From an uncultured Hoeflea sp. (GTDB taxonomy: Bacteria > Pseudomonadota > Alphaproteobacteria > Rhizobiales > Rhizobiaceae), in the NCBI RefSeq assembly GCF_947501405.1, contig NZ_CANMVK010000002.1, forward strand, positions 1,054,001-1,118,000: a DNA stretch of 64,000 nucleotides, in the 5' to 3' direction. Shown here in pieces: positions 30,841 to 41,277 of the stretch. The position numbers and the translations under genes are program-made. Below the pieces are notes generated by a model. The model had not been told where the DNA came from. It made no database searches and saw nothing but the letters and a program-made list of their open reading frames with translations. The stretch's first letter is position 1; every line of letters starts with the position of its first letter.

Positions 30841-31569
30841 TCACCAGCTCACCTCCGAAGGCGGGATCCGGGTTTCGTTGACCACTTCAGATGCGATGCG
30901 GCCGTCGAGAAAGGAGAAAACCCGGTGCGCGATCTGCTGGATTCCCGCATTGTGGGTAATGATCGCTGTCGTGGCGCCGGTTTCCTCGTTCACCCGCGCC
31001 AGCGCCTCAAGCACGATCACTCCGGTGGCCGAATCGAGTGCGCCCGTTGGTTCGTCGCACAACAACACCTCCGGCCGCTTGGCAATCGCCCGGGCAATCG
31101 CCACGCGTTGCTGCTCGCCGCCTGACATCTGGGCCGGAAAGTGGCTCATCCGGTCTTCGAGCCCGACCAGCGCCAGCGCCTCGGATGGCGACATCGGTTG
31201 TCTGGCCACCTCGGTGATCAGCGCCACATTTTCCCAGGCCGTGAGACTGGGAATGAGATTGTAGAACTGGAACACAAAACCCACATGATCGCGCCGGTAG
31301 GCGGTCAGTTCCCGGTCGCTGGCGCCCGACAGCTCCCGGCCCCTGAACCTGACCGAGCCGCTGGTCGGCCGGTCGAGCCCGCCGACAATGTTGAGCAATG
31401 TCGATTTGCCGCTGCCCGAAGGCCCCAGCAGCACAGCCATCTCGCCCGCCGCCAGGCTGAGATCGACGCCGTTGAGCGCACGCACCTCGACCTCACCGGT
31501 CTGGTAGATTTTCGTCAGCCCGCGAACGTCGAAAACTGGCGTTGCGGCTTCATGGGAATCAAGCTTCAT
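30841..31569 (-). CDS. ABC transporter ATP-binding protein (MacB/LolD type)
   Basis: A 242-residue ATPase with Walker [11 protein letters not shown]-loop VFQFYNLIP, signature [14 protein letters not shown], Walker [13 protein letters not shown] and switch His in IITHN. It powers the permease that follows on the same strand. It is the first gene of an ATPase-permease-adaptor operon, with a 213-base divergent gap to the Fnr-type regulator. Start ATG 31569 gives MKLDSHEA; the frame stays open upstream but is not family-like. Confidence 0.93.
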   Translation of the reverse strand: MKLDSHEAATPVFDVRGLTKIYQTGEVEVRALNGVDLSLAAGEMAVLLGPSGSGKSTLLNIVGGLDRPTSGSVRFRGRELSGASDRELTAYRRDHVGFVFQFYNLIPSLTAWENVALITEVARQPMSPSEALALVGLEDRMSHFPAQMSGGEQQRVAIARAIAKRPEVLLCDEPTGALDSATGVIVLEALARVNEETGATTAIITHNAGIQQIAHRVFSFLDGRIASEVVNETRIPPSEVSW

Positions 31570-31782
31570 GCGGCGACCATAGACCGCCTGAGACGCACGT
31601 CTTTGATTCTCGTCAACAGCCGGATTTCGAGCAGAAAGCTGCGCGCGACGGGCGGAGTTGAAGAAATATATGCGATTTTTGCGATAAAAGCCGCCGCTGG
31701 TCGCCCGTAGCGGCTTACTGCGACATCTTGCGGCTTGGATTCCGGTGCAGCTCAGATAAGGTGAGCGCCATCGGGGAGCGCC

Positions 31783-32508
31783 ATGGATATCCATCGAAAA
31801 GACGTTCACAATTCAAACACGCCGGCTCTGTGCCGTGCCTGTGAAAGCCGGCATCGCGGCGTGTGCGGAGCGCTGACCAGCGAGCAGCTTTTGCGATTGA
31901 GCAAGCATTCGAGCCGCCGCACCATTGAGGCGGGCACCGAGCTGGTGGGCGAAAGCACCAAGGTCAAGAGCTACTCCAACATCATTTCCGGCGTCGTCAA
32001 ATTGTCCAAGATGATGGCGGACGGACGCCAGCAGATCGTCGGCCTGCAATTCGCGCCGGATTTCCTGGGCCGGCCTTTCCGGTCGGAAAACGGCGTCAGC
32101 GCCGAAGCCGCCACCGAGGTCAAGGTTTGCTCCTTCCCCAAGGCAGTGATGGAGCGGATGATTTCGGAAATGCCCGAGCTCGAGCACAAGCTGCTTGACC
32201 AGACGCTCAACGAACTTGACGAAGCGCGTGACTGGATGCTCACCCTCGGCCGCAAGACCGCGGGCGAAAAGGTGGCAAGCTTCCTGCTGCTGATCGCCAC
32301 CCATGCCTATCCGGACAATGAAGCCGATTCGGTTGAGTTCGAGCTGCCGATGAGCCGGGTCGATATCGCCGATTTCCTGGGCCTGACCATGGAAACGGTG
32401 AGCCGCCAGCTTACCAAGCTGCGCAAGGACGACGTCATCCGCATCGTCAACAACCGCCAGGTCGACGTTCCTGACATCCCGCGCCTGTCCGAGCGCGCCG
32501 GCTTCTGA
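31783..32508 (+). CDS. Fnr-type oxygen-sensing transcriptional regulator (FnrL/FnrN-like)
   Basis: A 241-residue Crp/Fnr regulator. It carries the four cysteines of an oxygen-labile [4Fe-4S] cluster: Cys17, Cys20 and Cys28 in [13 protein letters not shown] and Cys116 in VKVCSF. A cyclic-nucleotide-binding-like barrel (about 30-145) is followed by a dimer helix and a helix-turn-helix ([20 protein letters not shown]) whose E-x-x-S-R recognition residues match Fnr. It should activate microaerobic and respiratory genes, and the copper/oxidase-assembly genes nearby would be reasonable targets. No perfect Fnr box was found in its own upstream region. It is divergent from the ABC export operon. Confidence 0.93.
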   Translation: MDIHRKDVHNSNTPALCRACESRHRGVCGALTSEQLLRLSKHSSRRTIEAGTELVGESTKVKSYSNIISGVVKLSKMMADGRQQIVGLQFAPDFLGRPFRSENGVSAEAATEVKVCSFPKAVMERMISEMPELEHKLLDQTLNELDEARDWMLTLGRKTAGEKVASFLLLIATHAYPDNEADSVEFELPMSRVDIADFLGLTMETVSRQLTKLRKDDVIRIVNNRQVDVPDIPRLSERAGF

Positions 32509-32662
32509 TCCGCCGGCCGGGCAGATTTTCGCCGGTTCGGGCAAGAAGCTTACGTTTTTTGATTTTACGTCAACTCCGGTTCCCAACCGCGCCGAGCTGC
32601 TTTACGCTTCCTATGAGTGCATTGGAGGGAGGCGTCGCGGTACAGCGGCGGCGGAGGCGGAT

Positions 32663-34276
32663 ATGGAATTTGATTATGTGATCGTCGGCGGCGGTTCGGG
32701 CGGTTCGGTGCTCGCGGCACGATTGAGCGAAGATCCCTCTGTCAGTGTCTGCCTGCTTGAAGCCGGCGGCGACGGCAAAGGCCTGTTGGTGCGCGCGCCG
32801 CTGGGCATCGTGGCGATGCTGCCGGGACGCCCGAAAATCAACAATTGGGCCTTTGAAACCGTGCCGCAGCCGGGGCTCAATGGCCGCAAGGGCTATCAGC
32901 CGCGCGGCAGGGCGCTTGGCGGCTCAAGCGCCATCAACGCGATGCTCTATGTTCGCGGCCATCCGTCCGACTATGACGATTGGGCGGCGCAGGGGTGCGA
33001 TGGCTGGAGCTGGCAGGATGTGCTGCCGGTGTTCCGCCGTTCCGAGGGCAACATCCGCGGCGCCGACGCCCTGCATGGCGGCGACGGTCCGCTGCAAATT
33101 GCCGAACAGCGCGATCCCAGACCGATCAGCCACGCCTTTGTCGATGCCGCCGAGGAAGTTCAGATCCGCCGCAACGAGGATTTCAACGGTCCCGAGCAGG
33201 AAGGCGCGGGGCTATACCAGGTCACCCAGTTCTGGCAGGACGGCCGGCAAGGTGAGCGTTGCTCGGCGGCGGCCGCCTATCTGCACCCGGTGATGGAGCG
33301 GCCCAATCTCCACATCATTACCGGTGCGCATGCCACCCGGGTGCTGCTGGACGGTCTCCGCGCCACCGGCGTGGCCTACCGCAAGGACAAGTCCGATCAG
33401 ACCGTGACCGCCCGCGCCGAGGTGATCCTGTGCGGTGGCGCCTTCAATTCTCCGCAATTGCTGATGCTGTCGGGCATCGGGCCGGGAGAGCATCTGCGCT
33501 CGCGCGGCATCGATGTGGTCAAGGAGCTGCCCGGCGTCGGCCAGAACCTTCAGGACCATCTCGATTTCATCTACACCGCCAAAACCCGCGACACCGATGT
33601 GCTCGGTCTTGGCCTGGTGGGCGGTTACAAGCTGCTGCGCCATATGCTCGCCTGGCGGCGCGATGGCTCCGGCCTGGTGGCCTCGCCGGGTGCGGAGGGC
33701 GGCGCATTTATCAAATCCGATCCGGCGCTCGACCGGCCCGATCTGCAACTGCATTTCGTCGCTGCCCTGGTCGACGACCATTCGCGTAAGCTGCATTTGG
33801 GCTATGGCTATTCCTGCCACGTCTGTGCGCTTCGTCCCCATTCCCGCGGCGAGGTCGGGCTCAACGGACCTGATCCAATGCTGCCGCCGCGCATCGACCC
33901 GAAATATCTCTCCGACGAGCGCGACGCCGAACTGACGCTCAAGGGCGCGAAGATCACTCGCAAGATCATGGATGCGCCCTCGCTGCGGGCCTACCGGCAC
34001 AAGGAGGTCTACACACGCGAAGGCATGGATGACGCCGAACTGATGGATCACATCCGCGCCCGCGCCGATACGATCTATCACCCGGTCGGCACCTGCAGGA
34101 TGGGCCGCGACGCTTTGGCGGTGACCGACCCGGCGCTCAAGGTTCATGGCATCGAGGGCCTCAGGGTGGTGGACGCCTCGGTGATGCCGACGCTGATCGG
34201 CGGCAACACCAATGCCCCGACCATCATGATCGCCGAACGCGCCGCCGACATGATAAAAGCCGATGCAAAGGGTTAA
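32663..34276 (+). CDS. GMC-family FAD oxidoreductase (choline/alcohol dehydrogenase-like)
   Basis: A 537-residue flavoenzyme. The N-terminal dinucleotide-binding motif is [16 protein letters not shown], with the FAD-region LLEAGG and the GMC signature [14 protein letters not shown]. The second GMC signature ([16 protein letters not shown]) and the active-site His (about 473) in HPVGTCRMG are present, as is the terminal [15 protein letters not shown]. The family oxidises choline or primary alcohols to aldehydes; the substrate is not predictable. No betaine-aldehyde dehydrogenase or BetI is next to it, which argues against a dedicated choline pathway. It sits 154 bases after the Fnr-type gene. 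Confidence 0.92.
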   Translation: MEFDYVIVGGGSGGSVLAARLSEDPSVSVCLLEAGGDGKGLLVRAPLGIVAMLPGRPKINNWAFETVPQPGLNGRKGYQPRGRALGGSSAINAMLYVRGHPSDYDDWAAQGCDGWSWQDVLPVFRRSEGNIRGADALHGGDGPLQIAEQRDPRPISHAFVDAAEEVQIRRNEDFNGPEQEGAGLYQVTQFWQDGRQGERCSAAAAYLHPVMERPNLHIITGAHATRVLLDGLRATGVAYRKDKSDQTVTARAEVILCGGAFNSPQLLMLSGIGPGEHLRSRGIDVVKELPGVGQNLQDHLDFIYTAKTRDTDVLGLGLVGGYKLLRHMLAWRRDGSGLVASPGAEGGAFIKSDPALDRPDLQLHFVAALVDDHSRKLHLGYGYSCHVCALRPHSRGEVGLNGPDPMLPPRIDPKYLSDERDAELTLKGAKITRKIMDAPSLRAYRHKEVYTREGMDDAELMDHIRARADTIYHPVGTCRMGRDALAVTDPALKVHGIEGLRVVDASVMPTLIGGNTNAPTIMIAERAADMIKADAKG

Positions 34277-34378
34277 ACGGGAACTGGTCTGAAAGGTGCG
34301 GACATAGGCCCCATTGCCCGGTCGCGCCGGGCTTGTTAGGACCGGCAAGCTATTGCAATCGACAATCCGGAGCCCCTC

Positions 34379-34906
34379 ATGACCGTTCGCATCGCCGTCG
34401 TCACCGTGTCAGATCGCGCCAGCCGCGGCGAGTATGAGGATCTTGGCGGGCCTTCGGTCAAGGCCTGGCTGGAACGGGTGATGTCGAGCCCGGCTGAAAT
34501 CGACATCCATGTCATCCCCGACGGTCTCGACAGTGTGAGCGGCACGCTTGAGCGATTGTGCGATGCCGATGGCGTCGATCTGGTGCTCACCACCGGCGGC
34601 ACCGGCCCGAGCCCACGCGATCTCACGCCCGAGGCGATGAAGGCGGTGATGGAAAAGGAACTCCCCGGCTTTGGCGAATTGATGCGCAAGGTCAGCCTCG
34701 AATTCGTACCCACCGCCATCCTGTCGCGCCAGACCGCGGGAACCCGTGGCAAGACCCTGATCGTCAATCTGCCCGGCAAGCCCGGCTCGATCGACACCTG
34801 CCTGACCGCGGTGTTCCCGGCCATTCCCTTTTGCCTTGATTTGATCGGCGCCGGCCGCATCGAGACCCACGACCACATCCTCAAGGCTTTCCGGCCCTCC
34901 AAGTAA
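34379..34906 (+). CDS. mogA: Molybdopterin adenylyltransferase MogA
   Basis: A 175-residue enzyme that adenylates molybdopterin before molybdate insertion. It has the family motifs VVTVSDRASRGEYED, LVLTTGGTGPSPRDLTPEA and VNLPGKPGS, matching MogA rather than MoaB through the DLTPEA and FGELMR elements. It starts at ATG 34379. It lies 102 bases after the GMC gene and may be independently transcribed. No other molybdenum-cofactor genes are in the window. Confidence 0.93.
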   Translation: MTVRIAVVTVSDRASRGEYEDLGGPSVKAWLERVMSSPAEIDIHVIPDGLDSVSGTLERLCDADGVDLVLTTGGTGPSPRDLTPEAMKAVMEKELPGFGELMRKVSLEFVPTAILSRQTAGTRGKTLIVNLPGKPGSIDTCLTAVFPAIPFCLDLIGAGRIETHDHILKAFRPSK

Positions 34907-35037
34907 AGCCGGCCAGGGCCAGAGTACCGGGCCTCCGGACTCCTAAATATGGCGAAGCTTGCGGATTGTTTACACCCGCTCTCGCGAGGGGTTTGCAGCC
35001 TGTGCCATAGTGTGGGCCTCACCATGAAAGCGATTCC

Positions 35038-36900
35038 ATGCCAGCATCCGACACCCGCATCGAGCCGAGCTTTGACGACGCGGCACTGAACCATCCGCTG
35101 GCGATCCTCAAGCGCGTCTATGGTTACGATGCCTTTCGCGGCCGGCAGGCCGAGGTGGTGGACCATCTGATCGATGGCGGCGATGCGGTGGTGCTGTTTC
35201 CCACTGGAGCCGGCAAATCTCTTTGCTTTCAGATCCCGGCGCTGTGCCGCGAAGGCGTCGGCGTGGTGGTGTCGCCGCTGATTGCGCTGATGCGGGATCA
35301 GGTGGAGGCTCTCAAGCAACTGGGGGTGAGGGCGGCAGCGCTCAATTCCTCGCTGACCCGCGAGGAGTTCATCGCGGTCGCGAATGCCATTTCCGCCGGA
35401 GAGCTCGATCTGTTGTATGTCACGCCCGAACGCATTGTCACGCCGTCCTTCAGGGACCTGATCGGCAAAGCCAGGATCGCGCTGTTTGCCATCGACGAGG
35501 CCCATTGCGTATCCCAATGGGGCCATGATTTCAGGCCGGAGTATCGCGAACTTGGCCGTCTTGCAGAGCAATATCCGGGCGTGCCGCGCATCGCGCTGAC
35601 GGCGACTGCGGATCCGCACACCCGCGACGACATCATCGACAAGCTGGCGCTGAATTCGGCGGAGGTCTTCACCACCTCATTCGATCGTCCCAACATCGCC
35701 TATGAGATTGTCGAGCGCGACCAGCCGCGCCAGCAGCTCTTGCGGCTATTGTCGCGCCACAAGGGCTCGAGCGGCATCGTCTATTGCCTGTCGCGCGCCA
35801 AGGTGGACGACACCGCACAATGGTTGAACAAGCAGGGCGTGCGTGCGCTCGCCTATCATGCCGGCATGGACCGGGCGATGCGTGACGCCAACCAGGACGC
35901 CTTCCTGAAAGAAGAAGAGCTGTGTCTGGTGGCAACCGTGGCCTTCGGCATGGGCATCGACAAGCCCAATGTGCGCTACGTCGCCCATCTCGATCTGCCC
36001 GGTTCCGTGGAGGCCTATTATCAGGAAACCGGCCGCGCCGGACGTGACGGGCTGCCGTCTGATGTGTGGATGTCCTATGGCATGGCCGATGTGATCCAGC
36101 GCGGACGGATGATCGACAATGGGACCTCAGGCGATGATATCAAACGTGTCGAGCGCGCCAAACTCAATGCGCTTCTGGCGATCTGCGAGACTCCCGGCTG
36201 CCGCCGGCAGGCACTTCTCGCTCATTTCGGCGAGACATACCCTGGAAACTGCGGCAATTGCGACACCTGCTTGACTCCGGTGGAAACCTGGGACGGCACG
36301 GACGCCGCGATCAAGGCGCTGGCCGCTGTCTACCGTACCGGCGAGCGCTTCGGTACCGGGCATCTGGTTGATGTGTTGACCGGCAATGAAAACGAGAAAA
36401 CCAGACGCTTCGGCCATGTCGACATGCCGGTTTTCGGCGCGGGCAGCGATCTGCCGGCCAAGACCTGGCAATCGGTCTATCGCCAGCTTCTGGCCGCCGG
36501 TCTGGTTTCGGTCGACCATCAGGCCTTTGGCGCCCTGAAACTCGAACCCGAGGCTCGCGCGGTCTTCAAGCGTGAGCGCGAGGTCAAGTTTCGCAAGGAC
36601 CGGCCCACCAAAGGCAAGGCCGCGCGCAGCGGTGGATCAGCCAGTGCGGCGCGCGCCAAATCCTCTCTTGAGGGCGCCGATCTTGAACTGTTCGAAGCGT
36701 TGCGCGCCACCCGCACGGCCATCGCCAAGGCTCTTTCCGTGCCGCCCTATGTGATCTTTCCTGACACGACGCTTGTAGCCTTCGCCACGACGCGGCCGCT
36801 TGATCGCGACGCGCTTCTGGGGGTCTCCGGCGTCGGCCAATCCAAGCTTGATCGCTTCGGCGATGATTTCCTCGCGGTTATCACCGATCACACAAGATAG
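35038..36900 (+). CDS. recQ: ATP-dependent DNA helicase RecQ
   Basis: A 620-residue superfamily-2 helicase for recombination and fork repair. In order: Walker [12 protein letters not shown]; motif [17 protein letters not shown] with the RecQ-specific aromatic loop; helicase motifs through [13 protein letters not shown]; the zinc-binding RQC subdomain with its cysteines ([14 protein letters not shown]); a winged helix; and a C-terminal HRDC domain ([16 protein letters not shown] and following). The length and domains match E. coli RecQ. It stands alone, convergent with the RND operon. Confidence 0.97.
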   Translation: MPASDTRIEPSFDDAALNHPLAILKRVYGYDAFRGRQAEVVDHLIDGGDAVVLFPTGAGKSLCFQIPALCREGVGVVVSPLIALMRDQVEALKQLGVRAAALNSSLTREEFIAVANAISAGELDLLYVTPERIVTPSFRDLIGKARIALFAIDEAHCVSQWGHDFRPEYRELGRLAEQYPGVPRIALTATADPHTRDDIIDKLALNSAEVFTTSFDRPNIAYEIVERDQPRQQLLRLLSRHKGSSGIVYCLSRAKVDDTAQWLNKQGVRALAYHAGMDRAMRDANQDAFLKEEELCLVATVAFGMGIDKPNVRYVAHLDLPGSVEAYYQETGRAGRDGLPSDVWMSYGMADVIQRGRMIDNGTSGDDIKRVERAKLNALLAICETPGCRRQALLAHFGETYPGNCGNCDTCLTPVETWDGTDAAIKALAAVYRTGERFGTGHLVDVLTGNENEKTRRFGHVDMPVFGAGSDLPAKTWQSVYRQLLAAGLVSVDHQAFGALKLEPEARAVFKREREVKFRKDRPTKGKAARSGGSASAARAKSSLEGADLELFEALRATRTAIAKALSVPPYVIFPDTTLVAFATTRPLDRDALLGVSGVGQSKLDRFGDDFLAVITDHTR

Positions 36901-36924
36901 GCCGAGTTCCGTTCATCTCCGCAT

Positions 36925-39900
36925 TCACGTCCGCATCACCCGGTAGATCGCGGGGATCACCAGCACGGTGAGCGCGGTTGAGGACGCCAATCCGAACAGG
37001 AGAGAAATCGCCAGCCCCTGGAAGATCGGATCGGTCAGGATCACCGCCGCCCCGATCATTGCGGCCAGCGCCGTCAGGATGATCGGCTTGAAGCGGATCG
37101 CCCCGGCCTCGATCAACACCGGCGTCAGCGGTGTGCCCGGCTCATGGGCATGGCGGATGAAATCCACCAGCAGGATCGAGTTGCGCACGATGATGCCGGC
37201 CAGTGCGATAAAGCCGATCATCGAGGTGGCAGAAAACGGCGCACCAAACAGCCAGTGACCGCCGAGGATGCCGATGAAGGTCAGCGGCACCGGCGTCAGG
37301 ATCACCAGCGGCGCCTTGAATGAGCCGAACTGCGCCACCACCAGAATGTAGATGCCAAGAAGCGCCACGCCGAAGGCCGCGCCCATGTCGCGGAATGTCA
37401 CCCAGGTGACTTCCCATTCGCCGTCCCACAACAAGGTCGAGACCTGTTCATCGGCGGGCTGACCGTTGAGCGCGATGACCGGTTTTTCGAGTTCGCTCCA
37501 GTCCATTGCATCCAGAGCCTCCTGAACCGCGAGCATGCCATAAAGCGGGGCTTCGTAATCGCCGGCCAGTTCGGCCATCACCATCTCGGCGGCGCGGCCA
37601 TTGTGCCGGAACACCGGAAATGAGGCGCGTTCCTCGGCGATTTCGACCACATCACCCAGTTCCACGATGCTGCGGTCGCCCGGAAGCACATTGGCGGGGA
37701 TCGGCGTGGTCAGAAACCGTTCGTCGAGAAGCCGGTCCGCGCGCGACCGTTCAAGCCGGATGGCGATTGGCGCACGGCCGTCGCCCCGGTGCGAGTAACC
37801 CACCGTCTGACCGGTGTTCAAAATGGCGATGGTGTCGAACACGTCGCGTTCCTCGACCCGGAAGAACTCCAGCTCGTCGGTGGAAATCGTGATCCGGGCG
37901 CGGGTTGCCGGCTGCCCCCAGGAATTGTCGATATCGACGATGTAGGAGGCCGAGCGGAAAGCTTCCTCGACCCGCGCTGCCACCGCGCGCCGGGTTTCGG
38001 AGTCCGGGCCGTAGATCTCGGCAAGCAGGGTCGCCATCACCGGGGGGCCGGGCGGCGGCTCCACCACTTTGAGGCTCGCACCCGGGGGCAGGGGGATTTC
38101 CAAGATCCGCTGGCGCAGATCGAGCGCGATATCGTGGCTGGTGCGTTCGCGCTCGTGCTTGGCGGTGAGGTTGAGCGCCACATCGCCCATCTCAGGTTCC
38201 GAGCGCAGGAAGGAGTGCCGCACCAGCCCGTTGAAATTGAAGGGCGCCGCCGTGCCCGCATGGGTCTGGGTCGAGTGCACTTCCTCAAGCTCGAGCGCCT
38301 CGCGCGCCACCGCTTGCACCACCGCGTCTGTGGCTTCCACGGAGGTGCCTTCGGGCATGTCGATCACCACCGAGAGCTCGGATTTGTTGTCGAACGGCAA
38401 CAGCTTCACCGTCACATCCCTGGTGTAAAACAGCGACAGCGATCCCAGCGTCAGAACGCCCACGGAAATCAGAAACAGCCACGAGCGGCCCTTGCTGGCA
38501 AGCACCGGCCCCGCCACGGCGCGATAGAGCCGGCCCAAAAGCCCGCCGGCTTCTGCGCCGGTTTCATCGCCGTGATGCATCGGTGCGCGGCCGGCCACCT
38601 TCAGCATCAGCCAGGGCGTGACCATCACCGCCACGAAGAACGAAAACACCATGGCCGCCGACGCATTGGCCGGAATCGGGCTCATATAGGGGCCCATCAT
38701 GCCCGAGACGAACAGCATCGGCAGCAGCGCCGCCACCACCGTCAGCGTGGCGACAATGGTCGGGTTTCCGACCTCGGCGACCGCCTCGATGGCCGCCTGA
38801 CGGCGTTCGCGGCCGTCTCCCATACCCCAGTGGCGGGCGATGTTCTCGATCACCACGATGGCGTCGTCGACCAGAATGCCGATCGAAAAGATCAGCGCAA
38901 ACAGCGACACACGGTTAAGCGTGTAGCCCATCACCCGCGAGGCAAATAGCGTCAGCAAGATGGTCACCGGAATCACCACCGCAACCACCAGCGCCTCGCG
39001 CCAGCCGATCGCCACCCAGACCAGCACGATGATCGAAACCGTGGCGAGGCCGAGATGGTAGAGCAGCTCATTGGCCTTCTCATTGGCAGTCTCGCCATAA
39101 TCGCGTGTCACTTCCACCGCCATGGATTGCGGGATCAGCGATCCCTTGAGGTGATCGGTGCGCTCAAGGATCTGCTCGGCCACCAGCACGGCATTGGCGC
39201 CGGCACGTTTGGCCAGCGCCAGCGTCACGGCGGGCGTGCGCTCAACGCCACCATCGTGCGAACGCTTCACCGTGGCCACGATCTCGGGCCTGTCGTCGGT
39301 GGCGAATGAGATATCTGCAAGATCGCGCACATAGACCGGGCGGCCATCACGGGTGGTGACCAGAAGATTGCCGATCTCGGCGGGCGCATACAGCGTTTCG
39401 CCGATCATCAGCTCGGCGGCCCGGCCTTCAACCATCACTTGGCCTGCGGGAAATGCGCGGTTGGCGCTCGAAACCTTGCCCGCCAGTTGCTGCAGCGTCA
39501 CCCCGTAGAGCGCCAGCCGTTCCGGATCGGGCGCAATGCGAATGATCTCGTCGGCGTCGCCCACCAGATAGGTCAGCCCGACATCGTCGATCTTGGCGAG
39601 CTCGGTGCGCAGTTCGCGCGCGACCCGGGTAAGGTCATTGGCGGTGGCGGTTTCGCCGCCCTCATCCGATGGCGTCAGCGTAAGGGAAACGATCGCCACA
39701 TCGTCAATACCGCGACCGACAATCAGCGGTTCCGGTACGCCCACCGGAATGCGGTCGATGTTGGCGCGCACCTTGTCGTGAACCCGCAGGATCGCGGTGT
39801 CGGTCCGGGTGCCGACAATGAAACGCGCGGTCACCAGCACGCTGTTGTCCGCGCTTTGCGAATAGACATGCTCGACCCCGTCGATGCTTTTGACGATGGT

Positions 39901-40134
39901 CTCCAGCGGTTCGGTCACCAGCTTGACCGCATCGTCGGCCTTCAGCCCCGGCGCGGAAAGCATGATGTCGACCATCGGCACCGAGATCTGCGGCTCTTCC
40001 TCGCGTGGCAGCGTCATCAGCGCCACCAGCCCGAAGGCAAACGCCGCCAGCAGAAACAGAGGTGTCAGCGGAGAGACGACAAAGGCGCGGGTCAGTTCAC
40101 CCGCGATGCCGAGCGAGGAGGTGTCGGGCTTCAT
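36925..40134 (-). CDS. RND efflux pump permease (first system)
   Basis: A 1069-residue inner-membrane proton antiporter of the RND superfamily with twelve predicted helices in the usual 1+5 / 1+5 arrangement. The charged relay on helix 4 is visible in ILVDDAIVVIENI. Two large periplasmic loops form the porter and funnel domains. The N-terminus contains TLPREEEPQISVP, a signature of a subgroup distinct from AcrB. It overlaps the upstream adaptor gene by 4 bases (ATGA). The substrate is unknown. No outer-membrane channel gene is present, so it probably uses one encoded elsewhere. Confidence 0.93.
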   Translation of the reverse strand: MKPDTSSLGIAGELTRAFVVSPLTPLFLLAAFAFGLVALMTLPREEEPQISVPMVDIMLSAPGLKADDAVKLVTEPLETIVKSIDGVEHVYSQSADNSVLVTARFIVGTRTDTAILRVHDKVRANIDRIPVGVPEPLIVGRGIDDVAIVSLTLTPSDEGGETATANDLTRVARELRTELAKIDDVGLTYLVGDADEIIRIAPDPERLALYGVTLQQLAGKVSSANRAFPAGQVMVEGRAAELMIGETLYAPAEIGNLLVTTRDGRPVYVRDLADISFATDDRPEIVATVKRSHDGGVERTPAVTLALAKRAGANAVLVAEQILERTDHLKGSLIPQSMAVEVTRDYGETANEKANELLYHLGLATVSIIVLVWVAIGWREALVVAVVIPVTILLTLFASRVMGYTLNRVSLFALIFSIGILVDDAIVVIENIARHWGMGDGRERRQAAIEAVAEVGNPTIVATLTVVAALLPMLFVSGMMGPYMSPIPANASAAMVFSFFVAVMVTPWLMLKVAGRAPMHHGDETGAEAGGLLGRLYRAVAGPVLASKGRSWLFLISVGVLTLGSLSLFYTRDVTVKLLPFDNKSELSVVIDMPEGTSVEATDAVVQAVAREALELEEVHSTQTHAGTAAPFNFNGLVRHSFLRSEPEMGDVALNLTAKHERERTSHDIALDLRQRILEIPLPPGASLKVVEPPPGPPVMATLLAEIYGPDSETRRAVAARVEEAFRSASYIVDIDNSWGQPATRARITISTDELEFFRVEERDVFDTIAILNTGQTVGYSHRGDGRAPIAIRLERSRADRLLDERFLTTPIPANVLPGDRSIVELGDVVEIAEERASFPVFRHNGRAAEMVMAELAGDYEAPLYGMLAVQEALDAMDWSELEKPVIALNGQPADEQVSTLLWDGEWEVTWVTFRDMGAAFGVALLGIYILVVAQFGSFKAPLVILTPVPLTFIGILGGHWLFGAPFSATSMIGFIALAGIIVRNSILLVDFIRHAHEPGTPLTPVLIEAGAIRFKPIILTALAAMIGAAVILTDPIFQGLAISLLFGLASSTALTVLVIPAIYRVMRT

Positions 40135-41093
40135 GGCAGCACCACCTTGTCGCCCGCTGAAAGGCCGCCGATGATTTCGATCCGTTCGCCGTCTGCCTGC
40201 GTGGCCCCAAGAATGACGGCGCGTTCGATTGCTTCGCCGCGATGATCTTCCACACGGACAAAATCAACCCCGTGGCGGGTGCTGACGGCGGCCGCGGGTA
40301 CCAGCAGCGCCTGACGCATGCCGACCGGCACCCTGACCAGAATGCGGGCATTGACGAAGGCGGTATCAAGCTGGTCGACCTCGACATCGGCAATCACCCG
40401 GCCATTGTCGATTTGCGGGTAGATCTTGGCGAGCCGTCCCTTGCTTTCAGAGCCCTGGGCGCCGATCCGCAGTTCCGCGCCTTCCACCAGATCTCCGGCG
40501 AAGCGCTCGGGAAGGGCAAGCCGCAGAAAGAACCCGCCCGAGCCGACGGTCGCTACCGGCTCGCCCGGCATGATCACAGCGCCTCGGGTGACCGGCACAG
40601 TCAGAACCCGGCCATCGGCAGGGGCAAGGATCGCGCCTTCCGTTTGTTGCTGGGTCAGCACCGCGCGGTTGGCTTGTGTGGAGGCGATCTGGTTGCGCGT
40701 CACCTCCACATCGGTGGAGAGTTGCGCCAGCCGTTGCCGGGTCACCACACCCCGGTCGACGAGTGTCTCGCCACGTATGAACTCGGCTTCCGCGGTTTCA
40801 AGCTGCGCCGCAAGGGCTGCCAGTTGGGCGTCGAGCGCGGCGATCTGGAAAGCTATTTTGTCGTCCCTGACCAGTCCGAGTTGCTGGTCGGCCGTCACCA
40901 GATCACCTTCGCTGATTGAAAGCTGTTCAATAATCCCGCCAATGCGCGCGCGGGCCGGAACCACATCGCGCGATTCTACCCGCGCCTGAACGGCCTTCCA
41001 TTCGGTGATTTCGCTCATGGACAGCGTCAGCGTCTCCGCCTGGGCCACGCTGGATAAAAGCATCGCAAGAGCTGCAAGGCTGAGCGTTTTCAT
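40131..41093 (-). CDS. RND efflux periplasmic adaptor (first system)
   Basis: A 320-residue membrane-fusion protein with a signal peptide (MKTLSLAALAMLLSSVAQAE). It is short for the family, with a compact coiled-coil hairpin (about 75-130), lipoyl halves RIGGIIEQLSISEGD and ILAPADGRVLTVPV, and a beta-barrel domain. AGAGG lies before ATG 41093. It couples the permease encoded immediately downstream to an outer-membrane channel. An AT-rich stretch about 100-140 bases upstream is a probable promoter/operator. Confidence 0.9.
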   Translation of the reverse strand: MKTLSLAALAMLLSSVAQAETLTLSMSEITEWKAVQARVESRDVVPARARIGGIIEQLSISEGDLVTADQQLGLVRDDKIAFQIAALDAQLAALAAQLETAEAEFIRGETLVDRGVVTRQRLAQLSTDVEVTRNQIASTQANRAVLTQQQTEGAILAPADGRVLTVPVTRGAVIMPGEPVATVGSGGFFLRLALPERFAGDLVEGAELRIGAQGSESKGRLAKIYPQIDNGRVIADVEVDQLDTAFVNARILVRVPVGMRQALLVPAAAVSTRHGVDFVRVEDHRGEAIERAVILGATQADGERIEIIGGLSAGDKVVLP

Positions 41094-41190
41094 GGGTTTG
41101 CCTCTTTGCATCAGATCGGGTGTGGACGGGGAACCGGGAGCAATGACGTTGTCCGGCATTGCCAAAGGCCAATCCCCCACAGGCGATTGT

Positions 41191-41230
41191 TGCTTATATA
41201 GGCGTTTATATATGAGATCGCAAATATAAA
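41191..41230 (-). promoter_or_regulatory. AT-rich promoter/operator candidate for the RND operon
   Basis: In a GC-rich genome this 40-base stretch is strikingly AT-rich. It contains an inverted repeat, TTTATAT (41205-41211) and ATATAAA (41224-41230), and two TATATA blocks. It lies about 100 bases upstream of the adaptor start. A repressor site overlapping a promoter is plausible, but no regulator gene is adjacent. Confidence 0.4.
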
Positions 41231-41277
41231 ATGAGTCAGATGTACGCCATCGCCGCCACAGAACGTGACGGACCGGC

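Noticed and set aside
32559-32573. Possible Fnr box (TTGA...TCAA) downstream of the Fnr-type gene
   Set aside because: The spacer is 7 bases; Fnr sites need 6 between the half-sites. It may be chance in an AT-rich patch.
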